The notes: generated by a model from the sequence alone, not told the origin. A stretch of 64,000 bases of DNA from Struthio camelus (GCF_040807025.1 NC_090952.1:25727068-25791067); one strand, 5' to 3'; shown: positions 24,201 to 37,475, numbered from the stretch's first letter. Made by a program: numbers and translations.

Positions 24201-27200
24201 AGTATGTACTTGGGAGCGGCTGTGCACATGAGTGTTCTCTGATAGGGTTTTGTAGTGACCCCCTTAACATTGAGAGCAACCCTGTGATGTGGATGATTAG
24301 TCTGTGTTGTGCTGAGTATCTTTGGACTCTTTTTTGCAGGCAAGAGGAGGAACGCAGGCGCCGTGAGGAGGAAATGAGAAGGCAACAAGAAGAGATGATG
24401 AGACGCCAGCAAGAAGGCTTTAAAGGGAATTTTGCTGATGCGGTATGAGTTTTCCTGCTTCCCCGTTGCATCTTGACATTGGAATTTTGCCCTTCCGCAG
24501 CACAGGGCTTTTAACGGATGCTTAAAATGGTTGGGACGCTCTACATCCTCAGAGCGTTCTATCCCAAATCCACAGTTTTGTTAGGAAATATACATGCCCC
24601 AGTTATTGGATTACTGGATAACTTGTTTTCTCACTGCTGTTTGTGCAGGACTCCCAGTAGTCGTCTTGCTGCTCAGAAGACTATATGGTAGCTAATTTTA
24701 TTCTAAGAGCAGTAATGAAGATGATCTTTCCTGAACTACTGCTGCAGAGTCCTGTTATGGGCATATGCTCAGCTCTATCCCTAGCCTGCAGTCTTTCTTC
24801 ATCCTGCTTAGATGAAATGATCCCAACTTGAGGCAGTGCTGCAGACGTATTTTGGTTGCACTTGAAAGTCAGCCTTGGTCAATACTTTCTTGGAATGTAA
24901 ATGTGTGATAATCTGCCTTTTAATAGCAGTAACTCTAGTTGTATTCTGATCTGTCTTATAAATCGTTTCCAATCCCAGCAGCTTTCTAGTGTGACAGCAG
25001 CAGTAGTGCTATAGAGGTGGTACAATAGCATCAGGGCTATCCAATGGCAAGGATTTATGTGTATTCATGTAAAATTGGCCCCTAAGCAAAATAGCTAAAT
25101 CTGTGTAAAACTAAAGGGGCAAAACTGTGCACGTGTGAACGTTACCCTGCCTAGCAGCACTCCTGAGTTCTCTGAATAATAATGCCTTCCTATAATAAAT
25201 AGCGGTACTGAGACTACAGGTGAAGTAAAGTGAAATCTGTTCTTCAATTCCCAACGTGGAAAAAGTATGACCCTCACCGAAGTGAGATGGTACCCCTGAC
25301 TTTGCAGCGAGGGAGTTCTGTGCTGTGTGGCCTGTGCTCAAATGATAAAGAAAAACTGAACTCACTAACTGGAATTTTAATGTAAGCGGCCTAGCGCTAT
25401 GTGTTCATTATATAAGCTTGCATTCTTTTCAACATGAAAAGCTTCTTAACCACACTGAGGGAAGTAGCCAAACTAATTCTTACTAATGCATTACTGCTGC
25501 TCAGCAGGTCTCTCCATCCAGACATCAGATATTTCTTTTATGCTGCTACGGTGGTCAATTCTGCACACGCAGCTTTGCTTTGCTCCTGGATGTTGTACCC
25601 TGCTTGTGAAAAGCAGTCTTGCAGAATGAGACATTTTAAGTAAGACCTGTTTGTTCAGTAGTTAATGGTGGAAGTAGCCCATTTCTTTTGAAGTTTACTC
25701 TAGGAATGACTCCTACCAAGTTTTCAGTAATAAAACCCCCAAACTAATTGAATATATAGAACTGTAATGAAGAATGCCTTCAGTTTTATCATTTGGAATG
25801 ATTTTTTTTTCCCCCCCCAGAGGGAGCCACCAGATATGCGAATGGGGCAGATGGGTATGGGAGGTAAGAGTTTTCTGTGACTGTCTTTTCTATACGTGTG
25901 CATTTTCTTCTGTACAGAATTTGATTTTTTTTGTTGTTGTTGTTTTGAATAGTCTGTTTTATTGGATCATTATGTAGAAACTCACTCCAAGTAATTTTCT
26001 CCCAGTTCAGTGACAGGAAACATTCATATAACAAACATATCAAAAATTGGGCTTGAGGCAATGCTGTACAACATCTGTGAAAGAGTTAGTTCAGTATGTG
26101 GAAGACTTGGTTGAAGTTGCTGTCAGAGCCGTGATGTGATTAAGGTTCCCATAGAAGTTTGTACTGATAGAGAAACTGGTACAACATGTAAAACTAGACC
26201 TTGAGCCCAGGAGGCAATCTCAATTACTGTATTTCCATATTTTGACTACATGACCTAGAGTTTTAGGTCACGTGGACAAGAGCCAGTGGAAAAAGTAGGT
26301 GTTCAGTGGTTAATAATAAAGATGGTGAGCATTAGAGTCTGCTATGCCTTCAGATAATACTGGAATGCAAGATCAGTTTGTCTTGGCCTAATAGTGCAAA
26401 ACTAGGTAATAGATTAGGGCTTTGTCCCTGGGTATAATGCTACAGAGAGGAGGTGGCATGGTGTTTTTGGCTCTGGAGCGATGAGTGGACGCTGGCTTCC
26501 TCCCTGTGTCTGCCAGGAATATTCTCCAGCTTTCTTTTGCAGGTACCATTGGCATGAACAATAGGGGAGCTATGGGTGGTACCAACGTCCCAGCTGCTGC
26601 ACCTCCTGCAGCTGGTCCTGGAGCTATGATACCTGATGGAGCCATGGGAATGGTAAAGTATCTGCATCTGCTCTTTGTGCACACCATCTTAACTGTAGGA
26701 TGTGTTGTTTCCATTGTTAGGAGCTATGCTGCTGAAGTCAAAGGTGTTTACCTGACCTTTAGCTCCCTCTCAAATCTTTAGAAGATGGTCTTGCTTTGAT
26801 ACACGTTGGTAATTTTGAGGAGACTGAGCCAAGCCTAATACTTTACTTCAAAAATAGCTAGTGCCAAAACACTTGTTGGAGAGATTTTAGTGTTAACCTG
26901 TGGCTACTAAAAAGGCATGTTGGGAAGCACCTCTGAATTAGAGCGCCCGGAGACCTAGATTCTTGCAAGCAGAATGCCCAAGCTTTCAGGAATACTTTGC
27001 CCGTCACCAACATTTGAAAATAATGAACGTTTCCCTTCGAAGCTAATAGTCCAAAATGAGTGTGGCAATAGTAAATAAGTAGGCTAAAACAAATTGTGCT
27101 AATTTGCTTGAAGAAGTAAAGAGCAAAGAACCCTTGGAGATTATGCTTGTTTCCTTGTCCCTTTCAATTGTTATATTTAACTGAATTTTAAACAGTATCT

Positions 27201-30004
27201 TTGCAGAGAGTCTTTGACTTTTCTAGTAAGGCAAAGAAAATTTAAATGCTTGGTCAGCAGAAGTCAAGGCTGAATGCTATCTCCAAAGCCTGGGAACGAG
27301 ACAGTTCCCCAGCTTTACACTCCCCCATACCGTCCTCCCCACCTTCACGAGCCTTATACAGTTTAGCAGCTTCTTAGGTGTCCTCCTCCTCACTGAGTAT
27401 ATGTCACCATAGAATTAGGAAGACAGAGTCCTAAGGAAAATTCCAAATGCAAATTTAAACTTTAAAAACAGCTAATGGAAAGCGAGAAAATCCTTTCATT
27501 ATAAATCCTAAGCAAAAAACTCTTAAAAGATTTTTTTTTTTAAGAAGAAAACTTGCAGCCAATCTCTGCTTCAATAACAGGATATGAGAAATGAAATTCT
27601 TAATAAATTTAGTTCTAGTACTGATTGTGAACTGAAGCATGTTGCTCTGACATATACAGTAGCTGTACAAAGTTATTTTCCCCCTGCATGCTGCAACAAC
27701 CTTACAAAAGGTCAGTTTATTAATTCTCCATGAGCATGAAGGAAAAATGCTTTTAAGAACAGTGTTTATCTTAACGGTCATTGAGCTACCAGTGGGATAA
27801 GTTGAAAAAAGTGTAGTTTTAGACAGGAGTTGCAGTAACTTACTGAGTTACTGTGATTTAGTTGGTGAACGGTCATTGACTGCACATATGTTCTTAGCCT
27901 GTCACAAAAGTGCAATAAAATGTTGTTTCAAACTTCCATAGAAGTTGTTTAAGGTGACATGTTTTACATGGAGGGCAGTGAGACTCAGGGCCTACGTGTG
28001 GTCAGTTACTGTTGTGAGTAATGACTTGTTAAGGTGAAATAACTCAGTTGCTTGCAGTCGCCTGTCTGGTTTTGGAGCTGGTGTGCTCATGGAGCAGCAT
28101 TATACACAGGCCAGGCTGTGTAAGCGTGTGAAAAGATTGATGTAGTGAGAAAAACATCGTGCTCACATTCAGACTTGTCTGCAGCTAGTTACAGAAAGAG
28201 TCCTCATGGCCTACTGTGATATTGCACCAGGTTGTGTTTGTGCTGGATAGGTTTTTACAGTATTTGTGCTTGGTCTCCTTAAAAAATGTCTCCCTTTCAA
28301 AATAATGAAAGGAACACAAAATAAATGTTCATGTTGTTGCAGACTGCAACTTGTAACTTTCAGTTTGGGGCATTTCTTTATTTTGCCTGTGAAATTTAAC
28401 CTTGTAAAGCAAATCGTGTGGGAATGGGGATGACCTGGTAGCAGCTGAAATCGGGGGACTTCTAAGGAACTCAAGCCTCAGTGATAAGCACTTACGGCTT
28501 TACTGCAGAGCCTCACAACAGACCATGGCATCTGTGGCATCTGTCATTCCTATCTGTTGCACAGAGGATTGATCCATTCACAGTATCAGCATTTCAAATC
28601 AGCAGTAGACACAGCAGCAAAGTCGAGCTTATCCAGAAAGTTCGTCTTCCTTTTCCAGTTTATATCAATTGGTCTAATAAAAAAAAAAAAAAAAAAATCC
28701 TGCAAACCTTCCCACTTGGACTTCTTGGTTTATCACGGCTGCTACATCATGTAAAATTGTTTGCTCATAAAGAACAGCATTTTATTTCTCTACTGGTTTT
28801 CATACCTGTGGGTAGGGACAGTGGAGTGGCTAAGGCTGAGGGAATACATGCTGCACAAAAAGTGCCGCGTCGTTTCTCTTATGGCCAGACCTATGTATAG
28901 TCATTTTGGAAATGATACTAAGCAGTATGATTCAGTAATCTACAGCAATACAAAAAAAGCAGAGAACTGCTGCATAGCTGAGAACAAAGAATAACTGGAG
29001 CCTGATGTAAAGCAGCTCTGCTCTATATGGTTACTTAGCCCCGGTACGGGGGGAAGGAAGAGGTAGTGGCTGCCTCCGGTTCCCGTACTTCCCATAAGGA
29101 AGTACCGTGACCAGCATGAGGGCAGCCAAGTAGTGGTACAGGCTTCCCAGAGAGGCTTTGCAGTCTTCGTCCTTGGAGGTTTTCAAGACCAGACTGGATA
29201 AGGCTGCTTCTAACATGGCCTGACCTCATAGCTGACTCTCCTTTGAGCAGGAGGTTGGACTAGAGACCTCCTGAGGTCCTTTCCAGCTTGGATTATCCTT
29301 TGATCCTCTTCTCCCTGCTGGAAGAGGCTATGCAATAGCAATACCCCACCTAAGGAAGGGGAGAGCCAGCAGAATGGAAATAATAGGATACAGCTAGAGC
29401 ACAAGACTAGTGTTGCAGACTTATTTTGGAATCGGTGTTGCATATGCTTGGATTGTGATACTGCTGTAGTATCGGTATACTGCTCATCACTGGCATTCAG
29501 TTTGGGTAAAGGAGTGTGGTAGAAATGGGAAATTTTCCTTTCCCAGACTCCATTGCTCAGATATTCCATGCCAGGGCACTAGTTTGTGAGGTGCTATAAG
29601 CTGTATTCCAGTATGCTTGGCTCCAGGTTACGAGGGGAAAGGGACTGCCTGTGACACTTATCTTACTGGAGTCGTATCAGTCCAGTCTTTGGGCTTTGGG
29701 GTTATTTTTTGGTGGGGTGGGAGTTTATAGCAAGGTCAATTGGAACTGTGGAGCCCTGATAAGATTCAAATCAACTGAAATGGCTTTTAACTGTAGGATT
29801 TGTTTTTTGTTGTCCCCCCCCCCCCCCTCCACTTTCTGCCTCTTCTGCACTATTGCTCTTTACAAGACTCCACCTCCGCCTGCGGATCGTTTTGGCCAGG
29901 GCAGCGCAATGGAAGGACTCGGAGCTATGGGAGGGAACCCACCTGCCTTCAACAGAGGAAATCCAGGGGGTGACTTTGGCCCTAATAAGCGTCGCAGATA
30001 CTAA
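15299..30004 (+). CDS. NONO: Non-POU domain-containing octamer-binding protein (p54nrb)
   Basis: This is a DBHS-family nuclear RNA/DNA-binding protein that dimerises with SFPQ or PSPC1 in paraspeckles and acts in splicing, transcription and DNA repair. Coding exons are 15299-15419, 18096-18289, 19317-19618, 21870-21965, 23142-23338, 23613-23697, 24340-24442, 25821-25863, 26543-26652 and 29867-30004. All borders are AG/GT and the phases join, giving 462 aa (human 471). In order: an H/Q/P-rich N-terminus, shorter than in mammals; RRM1 with LFVGNL and [11 protein letters not shown]2 ([10 protein letters not shown]); the NOPS segment ([12 protein letters not shown]); a charged coiled coil rich in RRQEE/RRMEE; a Gly/Met/Pro/Ala tail; and a C-terminal PNKRRRY nuclear signal. 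The start is the first ATG after the acceptor and gives [14 protein letters not shown], the family N-terminus. It is head-to-head with ZMYM3. Confidence 0.97.
15420..18095 (+). other. NONO: NONO intron after the start-codon exon
   Basis: This is ordinary AT-richer intron sequence after the CpG island, with an A-run at 16323-16341. I found no additional exon, repeat family or RNA gene. Confidence 0.6.
19619..21869 (+). other. NONO: NONO intron between RRM2 and NOPS exons
   Basis: It contains a long pyrimidine tract at 20487-20522 (CT repeats running into a T-run, then CTCCCTC), followed by TTTGGGCACAG near 20550. That combination resembles a 3' splice site but has no coding continuation. Nothing else is recognisable. 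Confidence 0.55.
21966..23141 (+). other. NONO: NONO intron with T24 run
   Basis: A T homopolymer lies at 22916-22939. No gene, RNA or repeat family was recognised in the remainder. Confidence 0.55.
24443..25820 (+). other. NONO: NONO intron after the coiled-coil exon
   Basis: No additional exon or identifiable element was seen. It ends in a T9-C8 pyrimidine tract that forms the next acceptor. Confidence 0.55.
26653..29866 (+). other. NONO: Last NONO intron, the largest
   Basis: It is AT-rich and 3.2 kb long. It contains a T-run near 27530, an A-run at 28681-28697 and one CR1 LINE tail. It ends in a T/C-rich tract with C14 before the acceptor CTTTACAAG at 29866. No conserved coding exon was recognised. 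Confidence 0.6.
29085..29305 (+). mobile_element. CR1 LINE 3' end fragment (best preserved in window)
   Basis: It reads GGCAGCCAAGTAGTGG, CTTCCCAGAGAGGCTTTGCA, CTTGGAGGTTTTCAAGACCA, GACTGGATAAGG, GACCTCATAGCTGACTC, GAGCAGGAGGTTGGACTAGA, GACCTCCTGAGGTCCTTTCC and ATTATCCTTTGATCC. This follows the avian CR1 3' region almost word for word. It is truncated at its 5' end and sits sense within the last NONO intron. Confidence 0.9.
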
Positions 30005-30895
30005 CAGGATTAAACTACCCCCTGCACACGCCCCAAAGAGGAAAGGAATCTCAGCAGGCCATACAGGGTTTCTACTCAGGGGGTGATATTCAAAATAGTT
30101 CATTAGGGCCTGCTTTGGTAAAGCCACTCTAGGACAAGGGGAGTGCAGTCTGACTGGTAAAAGGTTTTAGAAAATTTCATGTGGTGCATTCCTATAATTT
30201 CAATGTGAAAAATGGATTCTGAGAGGTTGCCATGGTTGTTCAGTAACGGTAAGATCTGGCAAGGACCTTAATGCCTTGACCATTCCGGGTTTCCTATTTG
30301 CAGTCGGAGTCCTGAGACTAAACTAGATACAAGCGGAGTATGTCTTGGCATTTTTTTTTAGCGTAGTGAACCTTGCTTAAAGCACAGGCAAGTCTCTGAG
30401 GAACTAGGGCAGCATCTGGGTACTTTGCAGTTCCCATGACTCTGTAAATTTATATAGCTCCAAATGATCCATCATGTAGTGAATTGGGGAAATTTTATGT
30501 TCTTTTATTTCTTTTCTTTCCTCTTAACCTGTAGTTATTCTTTTTCTCTGGACCATCTGTTTCTTTAAAGTAGTTGACCGTCATGTGCAGCCTGAATGGC
30601 TAGAAGGCTCTTGTTTGGATGGATTTTTTGATAACGTGTTGTATCGCTGTTTATTTTTACTGGTAGTAAAGTACAATCTATTGGACAAAGATACTGTATC
30701 TCATGCTGAAGATTTAACTGAAACAAATGTTTGTATAATCTTAACCTTGCCTGTCTTTTGTGTAGAAGTACTACAAGATTTTTCATTTAGTGTAAACTGT
30801 TTGAACACAAGCTGTAATTGTCCCACTAACAAGTTTGAGTTTGTCTGAGGAATGTTACAGGAATGCATTATTAAAGTGGATTTTAAGCCTTTTTT
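30005..30895 (+). terminator. NONO: NONO 3' UTR and polyadenylation signal
   Basis: About 0.9 kb of AT-rich untranslated sequence follows the stop. ATTAAA at 30870-30875 is followed by a GT-rich stretch near 30900 (GGTGTGCTGTCTATTCTG), the layout of a cleavage site near 30890. Confidence 0.7.
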
Positions 30896-33800
30896 ATCTG
30901 GTGTGCTGTCTATTCTGTTTCTGGAAAAAAAAAAAAAAAAAGAGTACGTATAGCTTGAAGTAAATTGGGCTTCAGAATGTGGCGCAAAGGTTGTTCTTAC
31001 ACAGCTACGTGAGGAGCCTGTTTAATCCTGGAGAGTTTTCCAACAATTCTCCAAAGGAGTTTTATTTATGTTTTGGAAGGACACCTTCAGCTTGGCATTT
31101 CAGAGGAAATTAAGAGAACTCATGAGGCACCTAGGATATGTCTATGTTGCAGGTGCAGAGAAGCCAGACAAGAGTTGTTCGCATAATTCTCGCAGGGAGC
31201 CTGGAGTTCAGTTAACGACTGATCTGCGTAGCACAAAGTTGTCTCTCTGTCTCTTTGCTGCGTTGCAGACTGTTGCAGACTCTGACTACAATGCAGACCT
31301 TGCCGTAGAGCTCTCCAAGCTCCTCTGCTGGGGCAGGAAGCAGAACACTCGTAACTGCCAGTGAAGACCGAGCAATACTTTCTCTTGCGTAATGTATGCT
31401 GCAATCTGTAGGGACAGGAGTCTTCCATGACTTGTGTTCTCACACTGAGACTCTTGGGTTGAGAGTGGGGTGGGGTAAGCAGAGGAGGGAGGTCAAGAAG
31501 AAATCCAGGTGAGAAAGGGAGGAACACGAGTTATGCCCTGAGATCATAGGGAGCTGCTGTACAGACTTAGAACAGGTAAGATCAGAATATTTTCAGGTGC
31601 CTAGTGTTATCAAGGCAAGAGCTTTAAAAGGTAGGGTTTGGCTTGTAGGTACCCTGTTTAAATAGAGAACGATGAATTAGTCGCTCTGTAGGGTTTTTAT
31701 TGGTTTAGCCTTGTCATTTGATGGCTTATAATTAGCCTCTAATGGGATGATGGGTAGGGAGATGTATCTGGGAGAGACTGAAGCTGCTGCTCTTATTTCT
31801 TTAGCTTATTTCTTTGCCACTTTTGACAGCATCGACACTGTAGTTGTCAGGCAGGGCTGATATGGTATTTATTGTTGACTATCAGAGGGACTGTGACTTA
31901 TCTGTAGGTACAGTATAGGGAGTTTGGTGATGTTTTTCATCTGTCATGTTGGCTCAGATATTCGAGATTTTGCAGTGTTGAGCTAAGTTGGCTAGAGTGC
32001 TAATTAGCTCTTCAGTTGCCCTGTGAAGGGGATGCATCTGTGATTGTTGCTTCCTGCATCCAAAACCTGAGTGGTAGGCATTCCCTAATGCCAGGGGGTT
32101 TGGTAAGTATGTGAAATGTTAGGAGAAGAAACTGTGAAGTCGCACCCAAGTGTCTGAATTGTCTCCCATTCTGCATGTTTCTCAGCTGGCGTGCTAGTTA
32201 GTGAGTAGTCGAAACAGAAGTAACAGCTTTGGGGAAACAGCAGAGCCTAAACAGCCAGTGCTCTAGCAACTGCCTCAGTCCCTTTCAAGCGTAAGATGAG
32301 GATTGGTCTGATTGCTCTCTTTCCCTAGGAGAAAATTGAAGATAATAACAGAGCGTGTAAAGATGATGGGGAAGGAGGGATTTAGCACTGCTCAAAGCTC
32401 ATGTAACGAGAAGGCACGTATGAGATGAAAAGTGAAGGTCCAGTAACAGCAGAGGAAGAGGCTAAAACTGCATTCTCTGGTATGTATGCTAGAGGTGATT
32501 ATTCTCACTTGCTTTAAAGGAGGAGACTAAAAACCTGTGACTGTGTGAGATTTCAATACGGGAATGGTAAGGGAAGCTGTTACTAAGGTTTATAGATGTG
32601 TTCAGCAAGAGGAAATGGCAGCAGGAACTGCTTGTAGTGCAGAAACCTCTAAGGCAGAGCAAGCAAGGCTATCTCATTTCAGAGCACATCCGGATCCTGG
32701 AGCCTGCTGGAGCACTTTGGTTTTGGTTATGGGTGCTCGTACTGCTTGGATAAAGTAGCTATTGCAGCTCCTGTGGTTCTCTAGTTTTTTAGCAGCAATT
32801 CAAAATTACAGCTTTATCGGATACACTATCCAAGAAGTGGGATTCTGTATGAGCAACTTCATGATGTGCTGAAATTCAGCCAGTATGCAGAGGAGAATAC
32901 AGCATGCTTTTTGAGATTATTGGCTGTTAGAGTTGCAGAGTGACAAAGTATTTTGACTATCATAAAGAGACACCATTGCCTTTTGCTATCGTATTTGATC
33001 ACCTTGTTTATTATGAACTGATACTGCATGAGTGCATTGTAGACCAAGGACTGATGATCTGTCTGGTCCTTATCGGTTTGCTCTTAGGTTTAAACCCCAG
33101 TCGTTTGCAGGCTTCAGAAGCTACAAGTTGTGCCTTTATGCAGCTTCCTCTTGAACAGCAGTGACTGCATTTGCAAGAATCAGTAACTCTGCAGAATCTA
33201 TCTAGTACCTAGATAATTCTGTGACATCAAAGGAGTAAATACATTTCCTTTTTTTCTGGCATGCTTGCTAGAAGCCTTTTTTCGTGGCTGGCTTACTAGA
33301 AGCTGCTATCTATCAGAGAAAGCTACAAATGGCAGAGTGTAGTCAACTGCTTTTCCATGGTGCTACCCTCAGGAGCTTGAAGAAGACGTGGTTTTGTGTG
33401 GTCCTGCTGAAGAGAGCCATCATTCCCTCTCTTTTTCCCTCTATCTTGGTCATGGCTTAGGTACCTGCGTGCCTGCCTGGTGAGTCACCTGAGTGCCAGA
33501 GCTAGCCAAACAGGAGAGGAGGAAAGCAGGACGGCTCAGCCAGTCACAAAGCTATGCCTTTGGGGCACGCTTTCCTTTATTACAGTCTAGCCACTGTGCT
33601 CTACCTGATGCTCCTAGCGATTACGCGCTCCAGAAGAAAACCTGTAAAACCCTGCACCCTTTACTAGTTCAGGCTACTTCTGGCAGTAGGTTTCGATGCT
33701 GGATACTACTTCGCAACAAGAAGACTGAGTCTTCGGAGTGGACTGCGCTCTTTTAGACTGGTTCCTACTTAGGACTGCAACTGCACTTGTAACGTTAATC

Positions 33801-34539
33801 CTGCCTCTGAGCTTTGTCTAGCATACACAGAGGTCATAGGCATGTCGGGGATTTTCCTTATGCTAACCAACAGTAGCAATCCATGCCTTTTATAGGGAGG
33901 AACTACTCCATGCTTCAGCAAAGGACCGTTGTTTGTGAAGAGCGGGTGCATCTATTACTGGCAAGCATACGCTGCTTGCCGCAGGCTGTGTTAGGGGTGA
34001 CAGCCTCGGTTCCTTTCATATCCCTGCGGCTGCTGTCAGCAATGGGAAATCTCTTCCATGTTTTAAAAAGATTCCCATGTTTGCTGTGAGTGGTCTGTAC
34101 AAAAGGCTTTCTAATTCCACAAAAATCTGCTGTGCTTCAGCTCTCACCCGTGCCTCTCTCTCCCTGTCTGAAGAGCCCTTTGGTACCCTCTGCGTCTGCC
34201 TGTGGAGGTACCTGCCACCGAGGCTGCCACCTCGTCGCCTTCTCTCTCCTACTCCCTCTGGAGCTGCGCAAGGGCTGGTGCGGAGGCCGGGGTTTGCTCC
34301 CTTGCCTTCCCGGGTTCACAGGGTGGCTTTCCAGCGTCGCTGCCAGCTCCACCTACCCTGTTCCCCCAAATTGCCTTCTTAACTCTCCTCTTTCCACGTC
34401 TGGAGACCTGCATGTCCGTTTTGACACAGCGCTTTCCTGAGAGGTCATGCCTGCTTTCCTGCTCAATACCCTGCCTCGGTCTGGCCTGACAGCCCTGCTT
34501 TCGAGGCTGGTCTCCTATTCTGTAGCTGTGTTGTGTGCT

Positions 34540-34740
34540 CCCTATTCCTAGGTACAAATTTGCATTTTGAAGTATTTATATACATTTTCCTTGGCTGGAT
34601 CTGGCTTACCAAACAACACAAATCACTTTATAGTCTTCTACGTTATCTGCAGTTCCCGCATGTATATCACCTATGGTTTTATCAGCAGTGTTTTTCTATT
34701 TCCTTGAAAATCGCTCTTAGCAATGTTGCAGCGCTGTTCT
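34540..34740 (-). mobile_element. Ancient CR1-like LINE ORF2 remnant, copy A
   Basis: The stretch GGCTTACCAAACAACACAAA, TCACTTTATAGTC, GTTATCTGCAGT and TTTTATCAGCAGTG reads like the antisense of an old amniote CR1/L3-type LINE. The form I recall is CAGCTTACCAAGCAATCCAG, ATCACTCTGTAT, then TTTTATCAGTAATG. It is very diverged. The match is from memory and needs a repeat search. Confidence 0.5.
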
Positions 34741-34830
34741 GTGCACTCATCAGCAGACGCAGCTATACCAGGATCCCCGTCCCGCTTTGCTGCGCTAGGA
34801 AGAGGTCTGATGTGGACAGCATCCTTAACG

Positions 34831-34865
34831 CCCCTCCTTTCCCTCCCTCCCTCCCTCCCCCCCTT
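34831..34865. repeat. (CCCT)n-rich pyrimidine microsatellite
   Basis: Repeated CCCT units run into a C-run between the two LINE remnants. Confidence 0.7.
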
Positions 34866-34889
34866 GTCCTTTAGCCTAACGCGGAGCTT

Positions 34890-35085
34890 CTGACGTTTCT
34901 GCATCTTCTCTGGATAATTAGTTTTGTCATTTGCAAATGCTGTGACTTGACTGCTCCATCTCTTCTCTGACTATAATAAATGTTTTAAGCAGTGACTACA
35001 ACAGGGAGCCTTGAGGATCCCAGTGGCCAACCTTTAGCCATCTCCTATGACCCTGCTCTGCACTCGCTCTGTTTATACGGTTACC
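34890..35085 (-). mobile_element. Ancient CR1-like LINE ORF2 remnant, copy B
   Basis: AATTAGTTTTGTCATTTGCA, then CTATAATAAATGTTTTAAGC and GGAGCCTTGAGGATCCCA, follows the antisense LINE pattern AATTTTGTATCATCTGCAAA, ATAAATATGTTGAA and GATCCTTGGGGGACCCCA. It covers part of the same element region as copy A in the same orientation, so it is a second insertion or a tandem duplicate. Confidence 0.5.
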
Positions 35086-37475
35086 CGTGGGAACGCCTGT
35101 CGCAGGAAACTTCTCCTGTTAGACCAAAGTGCCACTGTTCTCCTGTTTCGAGCCAGCACTTCAGTTCCCAGGCAAACTCTTCTGCTTTTTGGCTTCTGCA
35201 TGAGACTGCTCTGTTCTGCAGCACATCAAGGCTCTCTTCATACTTTGCCCTCTCTTATGCCACTTCCAGAGCTGGCCCTTGCTCTTCCCCCTCCGCCCGG
35301 GGCTGCCCCCTCAGGCGCTGCGACGGGCAGCGGCTGTCTGGCACTCAGCAGGAGGGGAAGGTGTTGGTTGATCGGAGCCAGGGTTGGAGATGGGCACAGC
35401 ATCGCCTCCAAAAGTGCTGCTCCGATGAGCCGGCACGAAGCTGCGTTGCCCTAAGGGGCTGCTTCCTCTTCCCTGCAGCCGTCGAAGCGCCCGAGGCTGC
35501 CGGAGCGGTGCTGCGGCTCTTGCTGAGAAACCGTGGAGGGAGGCAGCGAGTCCGCGCAGGCGTGCGACTGCAAATGCACGTGGCCCCGGGGTGCTGACCC
35601 AGAAGTTGGCGCAGCACCGTCTGAAGCGGCATCTCCCGGGCCAGACGGCTGCGACCCCTTGCCTTAGCCCTCAGGTCACCGGGGCCTCCGCTTGGGCCAG
35701 GAGCTGCGGAAACCACAGTTTACTTCGTGTGACTGCTGCGGCGGTGCAGCAGAGGAATTAGCACACCCGGGGCAATCAGAGTAACGCCGTTGCCCGCTCT
35801 GCAATCGCAACGGTGCTGCTTTGCTCAGGCTCATCAGGTCGGGGAGCTTCCTTCCCTGGCCTCGCTCAGCGCGGCCCCGGTTCCCCCCAGCTACCTGCTG
35901 CCCCTTCTGCGATAAGTCTCGGCGCGCAAGTCAGCCACGGCATTATCTCCGTGTTGCCTTTGAGGCCCGCGAAGAAACACGAGCTCCATATTCTTATTGG
36001 CACAGGGATGGCAACAGCTGCAGCCCTGCTGAAAGGACAAGGAGATCTGAAACCCTATAGCTCCCTGGCCCTGCTCAGCCCCGGGGACAGCAAATTCGCC
36101 AGCCCCCAGCTCTGCCTGACTTCATGTGATCCCCCCAGCCCGAGCACAGGCTCTGGATGCTAGGGGCACTTTTCCATCCGCCCTTTCAGATCATTGGGTC
36201 ATTTATTGCATTTTTGAGGCATTTCCAAGTTGCTTGTGCTTCTGTAAGGGTTCCCCAGCGCGCTCGCATTTGCCTTCTGTCTTTCGTGTTGGCCGTGGGT
36301 TTATACAGGGTATTACGCAGGTATGGGGTAGAGCGTGAACTGAGCTTGTTGCCTGCTCCAACATCGTAGTCCTTGTGCGTGCTCGTGCCTGGGCCAGTAC
36401 GAAGCAGCCGGCACACACGGCAGCATTTAATTGCTGGTCTGAGCAAAGGAGTAAAGAAGCGCCCGGCTCGTCGAGCTCTGCCAGGCGTGCGCTGGGCGAG
36501 GACTGCGGGGTATCTCGGGTGCCGGGGCTGGCAGGGGCCGGACTGCATGTCCCCAGGGTCCTTCCCTGTCCGATTGCCTCTAATCCTCCCTCTAACTCGA
36601 AAGGCCGCGTTGCGGGGAAGTTGCGCTGCAGACGCGATGGGGTTTGGGGCCGTCACCCCTTTCCGTTTCAGCTCAGCAGGGACCCGTCTGCCGCAGAGTG
36701 GCAACAGCAGCGTGCTGCCACGTCCCCTGCTAACCGCTCAGCTAGGCTCTACCTGCCCAAACTGCCGCAGGCCCCGCAGAAAGTACGTTGAAAGCTTTTC
36801 TTTCAGCTGTTTTTAAGCTACGCACCAACTTTCACAACCCGTCCCCCTATTCTTGCTCTTTAATGTTCGAAATATATGGAGCCTTGCGAGGCCAAGAGAG
36901 GGTTTGTGCGGAGGGTGTGGGATGGAGCCCCCCGGTCGCGGCGGACGGGCAGACGTCCGCTGGCATGCCAGGAGGAGCAGCGGACGGACGGGCTCCTCTT
37001 CCCTCGCTGCTGGGCTCAGCCGGGGCTGGCGGCCTCCCCGCAGCACCCAGCGCACATCCGTCCCTGGCAGCAGGACCGCAGAAATGACCCTTTACTTTAG
37101 ATGTTCGTAGACATAAAATCAGGCATCTCAGGAGGGTTTCACGTTTCTTGGATGGGAACACCTGGGCTCCAGAACGGGAGCGGAGAATCAGAGCAAACCT
37201 CTGCGGGGCACGGGGAGCCCGCGGGGCCTCGTGGCATCTCGCTGCCGTCCCCCGCGCCGACGGTGGGAGTCGGGAACGCTGCCCGGGAGCAGCTCCCAGC
37301 CCTCGGCTGCACAAGACCCTGCATCGAGGGACACGTCGTCCGTGTGCGCGGCCTCTGTGCCCTAGCGCCTGAGCCTGGGGGGCTCGGTCGTGCCTCGGCG
37401 GCTGGTGGGGACCAGCACAGGATTTGCCCTGGGATCCTGGCACGTCTCGTCCTCTGCTTTGCAGGAACCTCGCAG

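Larger units (their letters stand above)
30896..37475. other. Intergenic region between NONO and ITGB1BP2
   Basis: This is 6.6 kb in which I can support no protein gene. The first 3 kb is AT-rich and GC content rises after about 35.2 kb. Open frames such as 34992-35597 and 37390-37992 (plus) or the long minus frame 36847-38109 show no domain and come from GC-rich sequence. It holds two old LINE fragments (34540-35085) and a CCCT microsatellite near 34840. A non-coding RNA cannot be excluded by sequence. Confidence 0.6.
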
